Part shown: piece after piece, positions 1 through 6,791 of the stretch
Layout of the letters: every line of letters starts with the position of its first letter
Position numbering within the stretch: position 1 is the stretch's first letter
NCBI GenBank assembly: GCA_002495845.1
Contig: DAHF01000037.1
Coordinates: 1-17,351 of the forward strand
DNA from: Sulfolobus sp. UBA167
Lineage (GTDB): Archaea > Thermoproteota > Thermoprotei_A > Sulfolobales > Sulfolobaceae
Reading direction: 5' to 3'
Length of the DNA: 17,351 bases
The notes under the pieces: generated by a model
The model's database searches: none
What the model was told of the DNA's origin: nothing
What the model saw: only the letters and a program-made list of their open reading frames with translations
Made by a program: the position numbers and the translations under genes

Positions 1-2
1 GT

Positions 3-21
3 TAAGGGGCGGAGCCCCTTA
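3..21. repeat. Perfect 8-bp hairpin at left edge
   Basis: The arms TAAGGGGC and GCCCCTTA are exact reverse complements around a three-base GGA loop. No T-run follows on either strand, so this is not an obvious archaeal terminator. It lies 53 bp before a second strong hairpin and just ahead of the purine-rich tract, a setting that would suit an origin of replication or transfer, but nothing in the sequence proves that role. Confidence 0.6.
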
Positions 22-73
22 TAGAATAGAAGATCTCTCTTAGAAATTCTAGGTTTAGGGATACTGAGCGATA

Positions 74-99
74 GGCAATACCCCAAGGGGGGTATTGCC
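74..99. repeat. Perfect 11-bp hairpin
   Basis: GGCAATACCCC (74-84) and GGGGTATTGCC (89-99) are exact reverse complements around an AAGG loop. It is the longest perfect short-loop stem I found outside the sRNA gene. It has no adjacent open reading frame and no T-tract. The position before a long strand-asymmetric tract suggests an extruded structure or protein-binding site, possibly linked to replication or transfer; this is inference. Confidence 0.65.
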
Positions 100-835
100 G
101 TCTTGAGGGCAGAGAGTAGAAGATAGACATGGTTAGAATTTAGAGATCTTTAGACAGTTTGAAACAAACTAGATGAGGAAGGTCTGCTAAGACAGATCTA
201 ACTAGAGAGATGATATAGAGCAAGAGCGAAGAAAATACAGAACAAGAAGGTTAGATGATACAGAACAAGGACTGGAAAGATACACAGACACAAGAGAAGA
301 GAGCAAGATGAGAAAATCAGAGAGAATCCTATGTAGATTCTTAAAAAAGAGAAGGTAAGTCGAGAAAGAGAAAGTGGTTAGAAGAGACAAGGCTAGTAAA
401 GACTGAGGAAAGTAAAAGAGCAGTTAGGAAGAAGAGATTTGTGAAGTAGAATAGTTAGAAAGAAAGAGAAGAAGCAGCTGAGCAGAAGAGAAAGTAAACA
501 GAAAAGCGCAAGCAAAGAGAGAGAAGAGTAAGAGAAAGAAAAGAGAAGCAGAGACAGGCAAACAGAAGATAAAAAAGAAAAAGAGATAGATGCAAAGCAG
601 TAAGATAGCCTGAGACAGAAAGAGAAGAGAGTAAACTGGTTGAAGAGAGTCAGAGAGTAGAAAGGAAAAGAAACAGAGACAGAAAAGAGAAGTTAGAAAA
701 GAAAAGCAGAGAAACAGACAGAGAGGGGTTTGGCGTTAGGCCAGAAAAAGAAGTTAGAAATTTTGGGGGGGAATATAGAGAAAAAAGGGGGAATGGGGGG
801 AGTATAGCTGAAAGCCCTGGCCTACCATTCCCAAT
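100..835. other. Long purine-rich non-coding tract
   Basis: About 730 bp in which the + strand is overwhelmingly A and G: for example, positions 481-540 and 661-720 each contain only seven pyrimidines in 60 bases. Open frames on the minus strand here (for instance 202-390 and 650-838) translate into S/L/F-rich strings that simply reflect poly-pyrimidine composition, so I do not call genes. No exact tandem unit is visible, only degenerate AGAGAAG-, CAGAGA- and AGACAG-like words. At about 835-840 the bias flips and the + strand becomes pyrimidine-rich up to the promoter of the next gene. Possible roles are an easily melted or triplex-forming region at an origin, or an unstructured non-coding RNA read left to right. 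Confidence 0.6.
763..832. repeat. G-run cluster with 8-bp stem
   Basis: Runs of seven, five and six G lie at 763-769, 786-790 and 795-800. GGGAATGG (789-796) can pair with CCATTCCC (825-832) across a 28-base loop. It sits exactly where the purine tract ends and strand composition flips. A G-quadruplex is possible only with one long loop, so I treat this as a structural oddity and not a defined element. Confidence 0.35.
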
Positions 836-925
836 CATACCTTATCCTACCCTTTAACCTTCTTATTCTTCTCTTTTTATATACTTATTCTCTTCCTATT
901 CTTATCTTATTCTACCTATACTTTG

Positions 926-937
926 CTTTTTAAAAAG
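926..937 (+). promoter_or_regulatory. Palindromic TATA box of the 951 gene
   Basis: CTTTTTAAAAAG is a perfect 12-bp palindrome centred about 19.5 bp before the ATG at 951. It matches the TATA boxes of the divergent transfer-gene pairs further right, but no convincing gene starts on the other side. Confidence 0.6.
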
Positions 938-950
938 AACTATTAGTGAA

Positions 951-1409
951 ATGAGCGAAAGTCAACCTTCAAATAAGGAAAATATGAATAATGAAAGTAA
1001 AGAAGGGGAACAAAGTGTAAAAAAGAGGAAAGTTTCTCAGAAGAAGGAAAAAGAGGATAATGATGAATATGTTTTAGCAATGCCTGAGAAAGCTAAGTCT
1101 TTGCACTCTAAAATTGCTAATGCAACATTAGAAATACTAAAACAAGAGCCATTATTGTCAGAAAAAGACATTATACTCCGATTAATAGCAAAAGACCAGA
1201 GTATTAAGGAGTATTTTATGAAAACTCAGGATATATCATATATTAAGTATGTTATAAGGCAACTTGCGGAAAAGAAGTATATATTAAGAGCGAGGATATT
1301 TGGCGAAAATAAAAGAGTATATTTCCTTTTGCCAGAACAGTTGGACCAGTTCAAGGATAGAATCATAAAGGCTCCAAAGAGATCTTCTGAGAGCCGAGGG
1401 GAGTCGTAA
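951..1409 (+). CDS. Winged-helix protein with charged N-terminal tail
   Basis: A 152-residue protein. Residues 1-40 are rich in S, K, E and N and look disordered. Residues about 48-130 form a helix-rich region ending in a strand pair (YILRARIFGENKRVYFLLP) that reads like a winged helix-turn-helix with its wing, so a DNA-binding role is likely; the partner DNA is unknown. The start is the ATG 19.5 bp behind a palindromic TATA box, which fits a leaderless message. Its last 47 bp overlap the convergent 3' end of the TraG-like gene, so the tails of the two proteins are encoded by the same DNA. It may regulate the transfer operon or bind the neighbouring purine tract; both are inference. No named family was recognised. 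Confidence 0.75.
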   Translation: MSESQPSNKENMNNESKEGEQSVKKRKVSQKKEKEDNDEYVLAMPEKAKSLHSKIANATLEILKQEPLLSEKDIILRLIAKDQSIKEYFMKTQDISYIKYVIRQLAEKKYILRARIFGENKRVYFLLPEQLDQFKDRIIKAPKRSSESRGES

Positions 1410-4400
1410 ATTTAATATAGTTTTCTTCTATTTTTGCATTAGTTATCATATCTTTCAATCCCTCAAGAACCTCAAGCTCATTTTTATTTATTTTGTAAGT
1501 TTTACCATCAATTTTTATAATTGATGCCGTGTCAGTAGTATCAATAATTAATAGTTTTATCCCTGCTAACGTAAGTTCTCTTTGTGGTTTACTTTCTTTC
1601 TGCTCTGTAAACTCCCCAGTTAACTCTGATCCTTTTTCGTTTTCTGAGGCTGGTCCTTTCCCATTACTGCTAATAGCCGCAATATTTTCGATTTTCTCTG
1701 TCTCTGGCCCTTTTGTTTCACTCTTACTTTCGCTCTGCCCTCCCTTTGTTGCTCCATTCCCGCTTCTGGTAAACTCCCCAGTTTTCGCTACATCTAGTTC
1801 ACTCCTAGCTTTTCCTTCCTTAGTTACGGCCTTCTTCTCTTCTTCCTTGTATTTCACGCCGAATACTTTGACTTTCTTCTTATATTCATCATTTATTGAG
1901 TTGTCAGCAAGAAATTCATCATAAATCTTCTTCAGTTTTTCGAAAGCGTCTTCTGAGGTATAAACTCTTATCTCTTTGAAGAGATCGGCTATCGGCAGAT
2001 ACTTCTGCATATTACGTTTGACTTGCTCTGGGTGTGTTGCTAACTCATTATCGCTCTCAATTTCAATCGCTATAGCAGAATTGTAATCTGGCCTCATTGT
2101 CGATTTATCGTAAGAGAATCCAACGAAGTCGGGGCGTATATCCCCTTCTTGCCTCCCTGGAACTACAATTAGTCCTTCTTTATAGAGCTTTCTGATTACC
2201 TTCAGGGCCACCGTCTTCCCCTTTTCATTCTCTACAATGCCCTTCAATGGGAATAATCCTTTACCATACTGTAATATTTTCTTTCCTTTCACTTTCTCTA
2301 CTGAGAGATAACCCTGAGCCTCTAATTTTGCAACTGTGTCATCTACTCTATCTCTGTCAATGCCCAAACGCCGTACCAGGTCTACGAGAGCTATGCAATG
2401 ATTACCGTTTTCGCATGAGCTCGTAAACGTATAGTAAAGGATTAGCTTCGCTAAAACGTCAGGCTTTTCTTCTGTATATTTCAGAATTGGGTTCAACATT
2501 GCGGTTACGTCAGTTTCGCTAACGTTTTGTGCTTCATATTTCTTCATTTTATTGATTATTTTCTCTATTGCTTCTTTACTCTTCTTGAAGTCCTCCCAGT
2601 CTACGTTCACCCTGATAGGAACTATTTTATCCTCAGGCTTTCTCGGCGTTACGATAATTGTTGCCTGGCCTACCGATTGGGCTGGTAAGATTTTCGTTAA
2701 TTCGTTTTTGAATTCTGGAAATATCTCGGCAAATTTTTCAGCATCACTTCCCTGCATTTTCATGAGAAACTTAACGCCAGTATTACTCATTAAGCTCTTC
2801 AGAAGGTTCATATCAATTTGCCCTGTGTGTTGATGAGCCAACACTAGATGCATTCCGTACTTTCTCGCCTCAGCCAGCACGGTATCAATAAGGCTTAGGT
2901 CCGCTACATTTTGGAACTCATCTGCTGCGATGATGACTGGGATCCTCTCTAGATTGAGTTGGGCCCTTGCTAATGCATAATACCATATTTTGAATAACCA
3001 CCCTGCCATAATTAGGAAGCTTACTTGGTCGCCGACTGCACCCTTAGAAGCATTGATGATTACTACATTGCCTGGCGCAAATAATGCACTATCGTCTATT
3101 ATGTTCTGAGAAAATATCTTCTGCAGCAGTGGGTTCGTCGCAAGCATCTCAATTCTCGATAACGCACTAACGAACGTTGTGTCGTCCAAATCCTGAAATA
3201 GTTCTAGTTTTTCCTCCCAATCCTTGCTGTTAATCGGAAGATCAAGTGTTCCATTCCTTAATCCTATTATAATATTATACAGATCATGGAATGTAGGCTC
3301 TGGATTCTTTTGATAGAGAAGCTGTAACGCGTTTTGAATGATATACTTTACGTAAACAGCACCCTCCTTTAGCGTGAATAATTTCTCAAAGATTTCCATA
3401 ACATTAGCAAAGCCTAGTAACATGGCCTGTTGTGCATTGGGTAATTTAGGTAGAGCAATAGGATTTATTGAAATCGGAGCTTCAATAGGATGAAAATAAT
3501 ATAATTGCTTGTCCGGATCAAAATTATTACTATAATTAGTGTAAAAACTTAACATTTCTTCCGCAAAGTCGCCGTGTGGATCCAATATGACTTCTATAGT
3601 TTTAGGATATGCTTCCCTAATTCTCTTTAATAGGATCCTGAGCGTGCTGGTTTTCCCTGCACCTGTACCGCCAATGACGTAAGCGTGTCTGTAAAAGTCC
3701 TCCAGCTCAAGTTGGACCTCTTTTCCGCTGAATGTCAGAACACCGACACGGAATCCCTTCCTATTTGGTACTATATCTGGTAGCAAACCACCTACAGAAA
3801 ATTGCATAGGAATTATTGCTGGATTGGGGATTACTGCGGCTTTTCCTATCTTTTCTTCATCTATCCATATCCATCTTTTAATTTTCAAACCCCAGAATCT
3901 AGGAATTCTAGGAGTCTCATCCTCCCAGCCTTTCGTTTTCCTTATTTCCAATCTCAATTTTCTACTTCTAGTTAGTATAAATTGTTGTAACTCTTTCGTT
4001 AGTTGTTTTATTCTGTCTTTGCTGTCAGAAAGTAAGTAAGGCTGCAGATAGTATACATTATCTTTCGCAAAGCTTTCTAGTCTATTAGCTAGAACTTCCC
4101 TCTGTCTTTTTCCTATCGGCGACTGGTTTCTCTTCAACTTGTCGCTGTACTTCAAGAAGATATCGTTCAAACGGGGCTCAAGCACTACCCAGAGCCTCAG
4201 CTGCTCCCCCTGCTGCAGTTTTGTTAAGAAGCTAGAGAAGTCATTGAACTCAGCTCCCCAATAGAAATCTTTCTCGTTTTTGAAGAGAATTCTTCCGACA
4301 AATTTAGGGATAGGAGTTTGTATACCCTCTTTGACGCCGAAGTCCTTTCTAAGTATCTCCAACTGTGCATTTGTATATGCGAATAATCTCATGATATCTT

Positions 4401-4521
4401 TATCTTTACTATAGATTATTTCTAAAACGTGGCCTAAAGAATTCAATACATTAAAGTTTTTGTCGTATTCGATCTTAGGGAACAGCTCATAGTATCTTAT
4501 TTGCTCTTTCTTTCCCCACAT
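1363..4521 (-). CDS. TraG/VirD4-like conjugative ATPase (HerA/FtsK superfamily) with nuclease-like C-terminal domain
   Basis: A 1052-residue ATPase, the probable DNA-pumping coupling protein of the transfer apparatus. Residues 1-250 are a family-specific N-terminal region with no clear membrane segment. Walker A is GGTGAGKTS at 284-292 and Walker B is VIIAADEF at 529-536 (D534, E535); LAHQHTGQ at 561-568 is a sensor-like motif, as in TraG/VirD4 and HerA proteins. Residues about 685-760 look like a winged helix. Residues about 790-870 carry PDF (797-799), IEIES (819-823) and HPEQ, a pattern of a PD-(D/E)XK-like fold in which the usual lysine is missing. A low-complexity linker (about 895-980) precedes a small C-terminal domain (985-1052). 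Two copies of the 16-bp recombination motif lie in frame in the linker, each encoding TGEFT. The ATG at 4521 is 17-19 bp from a TTTTTAAA box at 4536-4543. Its size and role match the large TraG homologue of pNOB8-type plasmids. Confidence 0.88.
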   Translation of the reverse strand: MWGKKEQIRYYELFPKIEYDKNFNVLNSLGHVLEIIYSKDKDIMRLFAYTNAQLEILRKDFGVKEGIQTPIPKFVGRILFKNEKDFYWGAEFNDFSSFLTKLQQGEQLRLWVVLEPRLNDIFLKYSDKLKRNQSPIGKRQREVLANRLESFAKDNVYYLQPYLLSDSKDRIKQLTKELQQFILTRSRKLRLEIRKTKGWEDETPRIPRFWGLKIKRWIWIDEEKIGKAAVIPNPAIIPMQFSVGGLLPDIVPNRKGFRVGVLTFSGKEVQLELEDFYRHAYVIGGTGAGKTSTLRILLKRIREAYPKTIEVILDPHGDFAEEMLSFYTNYSNNFDPDKQLYYFHPIEAPISINPIALPKLPNAQQAMLLGFANVMEIFEKLFTLKEGAVYVKYIIQNALQLLYQKNPEPTFHDLYNIIIGLRNGTLDLPINSKDWEEKLELFQDLDDTTFVSALSRIEMLATNPLLQKIFSQNIIDDSALFAPGNVVIINASKGAVGDQVSFLIMAGWLFKIWYYALARAQLNLERIPVIIAADEFQNVADLSLIDTVLAEARKYGMHLVLAHQHTGQIDMNLLKSLMSNTGVKFLMKMQGSDAEKFAEIFPEFKNELTKILPAQSVGQATIIVTPRKPEDKIVPIRVNVDWEDFKKSKEAIEKIINKMKKYEAQNVSETDVTAMLNPILKYTEEKPDVLAKLILYYTFTSSCENGNHCIALVDLVRRLGIDRDRVDDTVAKLEAQGYLSVEKVKGKKILQYGKGLFPLKGIVENEKGKTVALKVIRKLYKEGLIVVPGRQEGDIRPDFVGFSYDKSTMRPDYNSAIAIEIESDNELATHPEQVKRNMQKYLPIADLFKEIRVYTSEDAFEKLKKIYDEFLADNSINDEYKKKVKVFGVKYKEEEKKAVTKEGKARSELDVAKTGEFTRSGNGATKGGQSESKSETKGPETEKIENIAAISSNGKGPASENEKGSELTGEFTEQKESKPQRELTLAGIKLLIIDTTDTASIIKIDGKTYKINKNELEVLEGLKDMITNAKIEENYIKFTTPLGSQKISLEPL
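1608..1623. repeat. 16-bp recombination motif inside the TraG-like gene
   Basis: TAAACTCCCCAGTTAA, one base from the consensus TAAACTCCCCAGTTTA. It lies in the linker-coding part of the TraG-like gene and is read on the minus strand as L-T-G-E-F-T (residues 967-972). It is exactly 162 bp from the next copy, a multiple of three. Confidence 0.8.
1770..1785. repeat. 16-bp recombination motif inside the TraG-like gene, second copy
   Basis: TAAACTCCCCAGTTTT, one base from the consensus. It is read in the same frame as the other internal copy (K-T-G-E-F-T, residues 913-918), so recombination between the two would remove 54 codons without a frameshift. Confidence 0.8.
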
Positions 4522-4535
4522 CTCAACTTACACTG

Positions 4536-4543
4536 TTTAAAAA
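4536..4543 (-). promoter_or_regulatory. TATA box of TraG-like gene and T-run after the sRNA candidate
   Basis: On the minus strand this is TTTTTAAA, 17-19 bp before the ATG at 4521. The same T-run directly follows the end of the candidate C/D sRNA at 4544-4605, so it could both terminate that RNA and start the ATPase message. Confidence 0.5.
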
Positions 4544-4605
4544 GCGGGCTCAGCTTTGGCAGTCGTTCTTCATCTTCTCAGTATGTCATCTCTTCATCAT
4601 CGCGC
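4544..4605 (-). ncRNA. Candidate C/D box sRNA (second, weaker)
   Basis: Read on the minus strand: box C ATGATGA (4600-4594) is a perfect RUGAUGA. A 12-nt spacer follows, then D' CTGA (4581-4578), a C' resembling AAGATGA (4576-4570), a 16-nt spacer and box D CTGA (4553-4550). Flanks GCGCG (4605-4601) and CCCGC (4548-4544) can form a short terminal stem with one mismatch. A TATA box (4629-4636) centred about 27 bp upstream has no other gene to serve, and a five-T run follows the 3' end. The C' box and the 16-nt second spacer are imperfect, and I recognised no rRNA target: the guides would pair with UAUGUCAUCUCU and CUUUGGCAGUC. No usable open frame exists here, only four- to seven-codon frames. 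Confidence 0.5.
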
Positions 4606-4628
4606 TAAATTCTATATTGGGAGAAAGT

Positions 4629-4636
4629 TTTATAAA
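4629..4636 (-). promoter_or_regulatory. TATA box upstream of the second sRNA candidate
   Basis: TTTATAAA on the minus strand, with the expected start about 26 bp away near 4606, just where the sRNA terminal stem begins. It could also give a long-leader message for the TraG-like gene. Confidence 0.45.
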
Positions 4637-4643
4637 CTTTGAA

Positions 4644-4680
4644 TAAACTCCCCAGTTTACTGAGAAAAAATTGAATAACT
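4644..4680 (-). repeat. Recombination motif plus T-tract at the 3' end of the pilin-like gene
   Basis: A perfect TAAACTCCCCAGTTTA (4644-4659) followed by CTGAGAAAAAATT. Read on the minus strand, the stop codon of the pilin-like gene is followed after 21 nt, including a TTTTTTCTC tract, by the motif. The same arrangement occurs at 6597-6629 and 12455-12492. The T-tract is a plausible archaeal terminator. Confidence 0.8.
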
Positions 4681-5079
4681 TTAGTGGGCTAGAAAGAGAA
4701 TAATGAGTAAGAATATCCAGCCTGCAGCGATTATGTATCCTAAGAACTTCCGGGCAACCTCAGCCAGTGTTAGTAAGATGTACAGCGCAGTAAGAGGGAC
4801 TAGCCAAGCTATTATGTTAGCATACGCACTTGCCAGGCCTGGGTCCTCCTTAAGTAACGTGTTCTGAAGAATATTTTGTATCAGCCCCACCAACCAGTTA
4901 TAGCCTTCAGCTATGTAACTAAGAATTTCCTGGAAGAAGTTTGAAGGAGGGGCTGGAATTTTTTGTGATAACTGATGTAGTTGGGTACTATTAAGCAGTG
5001 ATGTGTTAGTAGTAGATGCTGCAGTTACTGTTACTCCTAATAATATGATGAATATGGAAAGTATAGCTGCTAGTCTCAT
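4681..5079 (-). CDS. VirB2/CedA1-like pilin candidate (two-helix secreted protein)
   Basis: A 132-residue protein. Residues 1-20 form a signal peptide (short basic start, hydrophobic core, then TVTA-AS as a possible cleavage point). Residues 45-75 form an amphipathic helix, and two hydrophobic helices follow (about 83-107 and 112-131), joined by a short turn with charged residues (AEVARKF). Signal peptide plus two helices with a short polar/basic turn is the layout of bacterial VirB2/TrbC pilins and of the archaeal CedA1-type pilin. The call rests on layout and context only, with no motif. It sits between the TraG-like ATPase and an M48 protease and shares a palindromic TATA box with the protease gene; the ATG at 5079 lies 24.5 bp from its centre. 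Another kind of small secreted membrane protein cannot be excluded. Confidence 0.6.
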   Translation of the reverse strand: MRLAAILSIFIILLGVTVTAASTTNTSLLNSTQLHQLSQKIPAPPSNFFQEILSYIAEGYNWLVGLIQNILQNTLLKEDPGLASAYANIIAWLVPLTALYILLTLAEVARKFLGYIIAAGWIFLLIILFLAH

Positions 5080-5097
5080 CTTGTCTCACTAAGAAGG

Positions 5098-5109
5098 CCT
5101 TTTAAAAGG
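5098..5109. promoter_or_regulatory. Bidirectional palindromic TATA box (pilin-like / M48)
   Basis: CCTTTTAAAAGG, a perfect 12-bp palindrome, is the only TATA-like element between the divergent starts at 5079 and 5126/5129. The distances of about 24.5 bp and 22.5 or 25.5 bp fit leaderless transcription in both directions. Confidence 0.65.
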
Positions 5110-5125
5110 ACACTAAATGATGTTA

Positions 5126-5674
5126 ATGATGTTAAGCTTCTTTCCAGTAGCATTAGCTTTCCTTTTATTTGTATACGAGTATAGAAATTATAGGCTGATA
5201 AAGAGAGCCAAGTTTCTGTATGAAAAAGGCGGTGTTAAATACTATCAAATTGAAAGTAACGAAGATAACGCTATTACAATAAAATCAATTCTATTCGGAA
5301 AGAACGTGATAATTATAGGGAGTGATAACGATAAAGTCTTAGCTCACGAGGAGGGGCATTTACGCCAGCCCTATTTTACGTACTATTTCTTGGTTCTATC
5401 AGCTCTAGGCATCAGTTATAACATTCTAACTATTCCGATTTTACTGATTATTTACAAAATGATGTTTCTTCATTACGAGAGAGATGCAGATCTCTACGCT
5501 TACAGAGTGTATAATATAAGGTATGAAAGCAGTGCAGAGAGACCTATAAAGAGAATTGAGAGATTGAAAGCTTGGATTTTCGATACTCATCCACCTGATT
5601 ATATCCGCAAAGAAGAAGAATATTACAAAAAAACGAATATCTTGAAGCTGTTTATACGCGACCTACTTTCTTAG
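5126..5674 (+). CDS. M48-type membrane zinc metalloprotease
   Basis: About 182 residues from the ATG at 5126. In-frame ATGs also lie at 5117, 5120 and 5129; 5126 or 5129 best fits the 22-26 bp spacing from the shared TATA box. An N-terminal membrane helix (about 3-18) is followed by AHEEGH (zinc site HExxH, residues 74-78), two hydrophobic helices (about 87-113), ERDADLYA (third zinc ligand region, E118 and D122) and DTHPP further on. This order is that of HtpX/Ste24-type M48 proteases, here in a shortened form. Placed divergently next to the pilin-like gene, it could process or degrade pilins or other transfer membrane proteins; that is inference. Its 3' end overlaps the convergent gene by 12 bp. 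Confidence 0.8.
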   Translation: MMLSFFPVALAFLLFVYEYRNYRLIKRAKFLYEKGGVKYYQIESNEDNAITIKSILFGKNVIIIGSDNDKVLAHEEGHLRQPYFTYYFLVLSALGISYNILTIPILLIIYKMMFLHYERDADLYAYRVYNIRYESSAERPIKRIERLKAWIFDTHPPDYIRKEEEYYKKTNILKLFIRDLLS

Positions 5675-6001
5675 CTTCTTATACTCCACAACTCCTCCGA
5701 TCAAACTCACAAACCCTATCAGTCCCATGAACACTGAAATGTAGCTGGAGTCCTGGCCCAGCAGGGAGGCGAAACTGGTGTCGAAGGTACTTGCCAGACT
5801 TCCTCCTAACATGGCCAGCCCTGCAATCACCCCACCTAACGCAGCTTCATGATTGCCTTTCTTGTACTTAGGGAGTGGTAGGTTGATTGCATTCGCAGCA
5901 TGCATTGATGCCTTTGCCTTATCTCTCATCGCTTGTTTGATGTTGTCTGCCACTACCTTCGCATCTCTCATCGCTTTAGCCAATTTCTTAAGCCACTTCA
6001 T
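5663..6001 (-). CDS. Small two-helix membrane protein with basic N-terminus
   Basis: 112 residues from the ATG at 6001. An ATG at 6010 gives three more residues but lies only 13.5 bp from the TATA centre, while 6001 lies at 22.5 bp, like its neighbours. Residues 1-38 form a lysine/arginine-rich amphipathic helix, residues 53-72 and 87-105 are two hydrophobic helices rich in G and A, and the tail ends in basic residues. No signal peptide or named motif is seen. Its divergent pairing with a four-helix membrane gene puts it in the transfer apparatus, perhaps as a small structural or pilin-like component. Confidence 0.65.
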   Translation of the reverse strand: MKWLKKLAKAMRDAKVVADNIKQAMRDKAKASMHAANAINLPLPKYKKGNHEAALGGVIAGLAMLGGSLASTFDTSFASLLGQDSSYISVFMGLIGFVSLIGGVVEYKKLRK

Positions 6002-6017
6002 GGCTTTCATCTAATCT

Positions 6018-6029
6018 CTTTTTAAAAGG
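6018..6029. promoter_or_regulatory. Bidirectional TATA box (112-aa / 185-aa genes)
   Basis: CTTTTTAAAAGG, a near-palindrome centred at 6023.5, is the only TATA-like element between the divergent starts at 6001 (22.5 bp) and 6042 (18.5 bp). Confidence 0.6.
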
Positions 6030-6041
6030 CAAAAGATTGAG

Positions 6042-6599
6042 ATGGCAAGATTAAGAGAGCAAACAATTGGTTGGCTGAGGACTGTAAGCGGTTTGGATGA
6101 AAGATCGTTCCCACTGGGAATAAAGAACATCAATATGAAAGAGTTACTAGTAATTTTCCCGCTCATCATGGTAGCTATTGCCTTCGCTTTCAAGGACATC
6201 ATGATTTCTATGGCTGCATTAGTTCCCGTAGTCTTTGTCGTATTTTATGAGGAGAAGTCACTGGACGAGTTCCAATACGTCTATTATTTTCTAAAGTTTT
6301 ACGTCAAGGACTTCATGGCACCTAAAGAGACGACTAGAAAGAAAGAGACTAAGAAGTTGAGGCAAACAAACAGGGCAAACGTTAGCATTATGAGACCGCT
6401 GAATAGAAACATCGATTACATTCTCCTCGGAACAGGAGCACTTATGACGTTAATAGCATTTCCGAACGTCGTGAAAATTTTCGAGTTTGTAACGCTACCT
6501 CCAGAAGTTATGGAAAAGACGGCATTGTTGTTCGGAATTGGAGCAGGGGTTACTATAGGTGAGGCGATGGTAATTCTCAGGGGCTTGAAGAAGAAGTAA
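6042..6599 (+). CDS. Four-helix membrane protein, possible VirB3-like transfer component
   Basis: A 185-residue protein with a hydrophobic hairpin at about 33-50 and 52-70, a long charged segment (about 71-120) and a second helix pair at about 124-142 and 159-179. The short N-terminal domain followed by a tight membrane hairpin resembles VirB3/TrbD, but the extra C-terminal hairpin does not, and no diagnostic motif exists. The ATG at 6042 is the only reasonable start. The TAA stop (6597-6599) forms the first three bases of a perfect 16-bp recombination motif, so exchange at the motif would join directly onto this gene's end. Confidence 0.6.
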   Translation: MARLREQTIGWLRTVSGLDERSFPLGIKNINMKELLVIFPLIMVAIAFAFKDIMISMAALVPVVFVVFYEEKSLDEFQYVYYFLKFYVKDFMAPKETTRKKETKKLRQTNRANVSIMRPLNRNIDYILLGTGALMTLIAFPNVVKIFEFVTLPPEVMEKTALLFGIGAGVTIGEAMVILRGLKKK

Positions 6600-6629
6600 A
6601 CTCCCCAGTTTACCGAGAAAAAAATTAAG
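6597..6629 (-). repeat. Recombination motif plus T-tract between convergent gene ends
   Basis: A perfect TAAACTCCCCAGTTTA (6597-6612) followed by CCGAGAAAAAAATT. It overlaps the stop codon of the + gene and lies 17 nt beyond the stop of the minus-strand 52-codon gene, with the same TTTTTTCTC tract as the copies at 4644 and 12455. Confidence 0.8.
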
Positions 6630-6788
6630 TCAACCTATTTTCAACACATCTACTTTCCTTCCTGACTTCAATCCACCTACTACTTGAGGGTCGTTTAAGT
6701 AAATAGCTAACTCCATCGGAAACGCCTTATACTTCTTTACAAGCGCCATTATCTGTTCCGGATCTTTCGATCTGATAATGTATTGCAT
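6630..6788 (-). CDS. Small hypothetical protein, 52 aa
   Basis: The open frame begins MQYIIRSKDPEQIMALVKK and ends in VDVLKIG, stop TGA at 6632-6630. The mixed charged and hydrophobic composition looks like a genuine small soluble protein with two helices and C-terminal strands. Supporting evidence is a TATA box (TAAATTTATA type, 6814-6822) centred 30 bp upstream, a perfect 18-bp palindrome between TATA and ATG, and a downstream T-tract plus recombination motif shared with two other genes. I do not recognise the family. The palindrome over the start site suggests tight, perhaps self-controlled, expression. Confidence 0.6.
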   Translation of the reverse strand: MQYIIRSKDPEQIMALVKKYKAFPMELAIYLNDPQVVGGLKSGRKVDVLKIG

Positions 6789-6791
6789 CAG

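Noticed and set aside
202..390. 62-codon minus-strand frame
   Set aside because: Same compositional artefact of the purine-rich + strand; no promoter or plausible protein features.
763..800. G-quadruplex
   Set aside because: Only three separate G-runs, with one long loop; folding is possible by splitting the seven-G run but not convincing.
650..838. 62-codon minus-strand frame, with a TATATAAAAA-like box at 875-884 upstream
   Set aside because: The translation is an S/L/F/P-rich string expected from poly-pyrimidine sequence, and the box lies about 41 bp from the ATG. I see no sign of a real protein, although a minus-strand RNA cannot be excluded.
1529..2833. Plus-strand frames at 1529-1924 and 2552-2833
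   Set aside because: Shadows of the TraG-like gene on the other strand; hydrophobic and serine-rich, without promoters.
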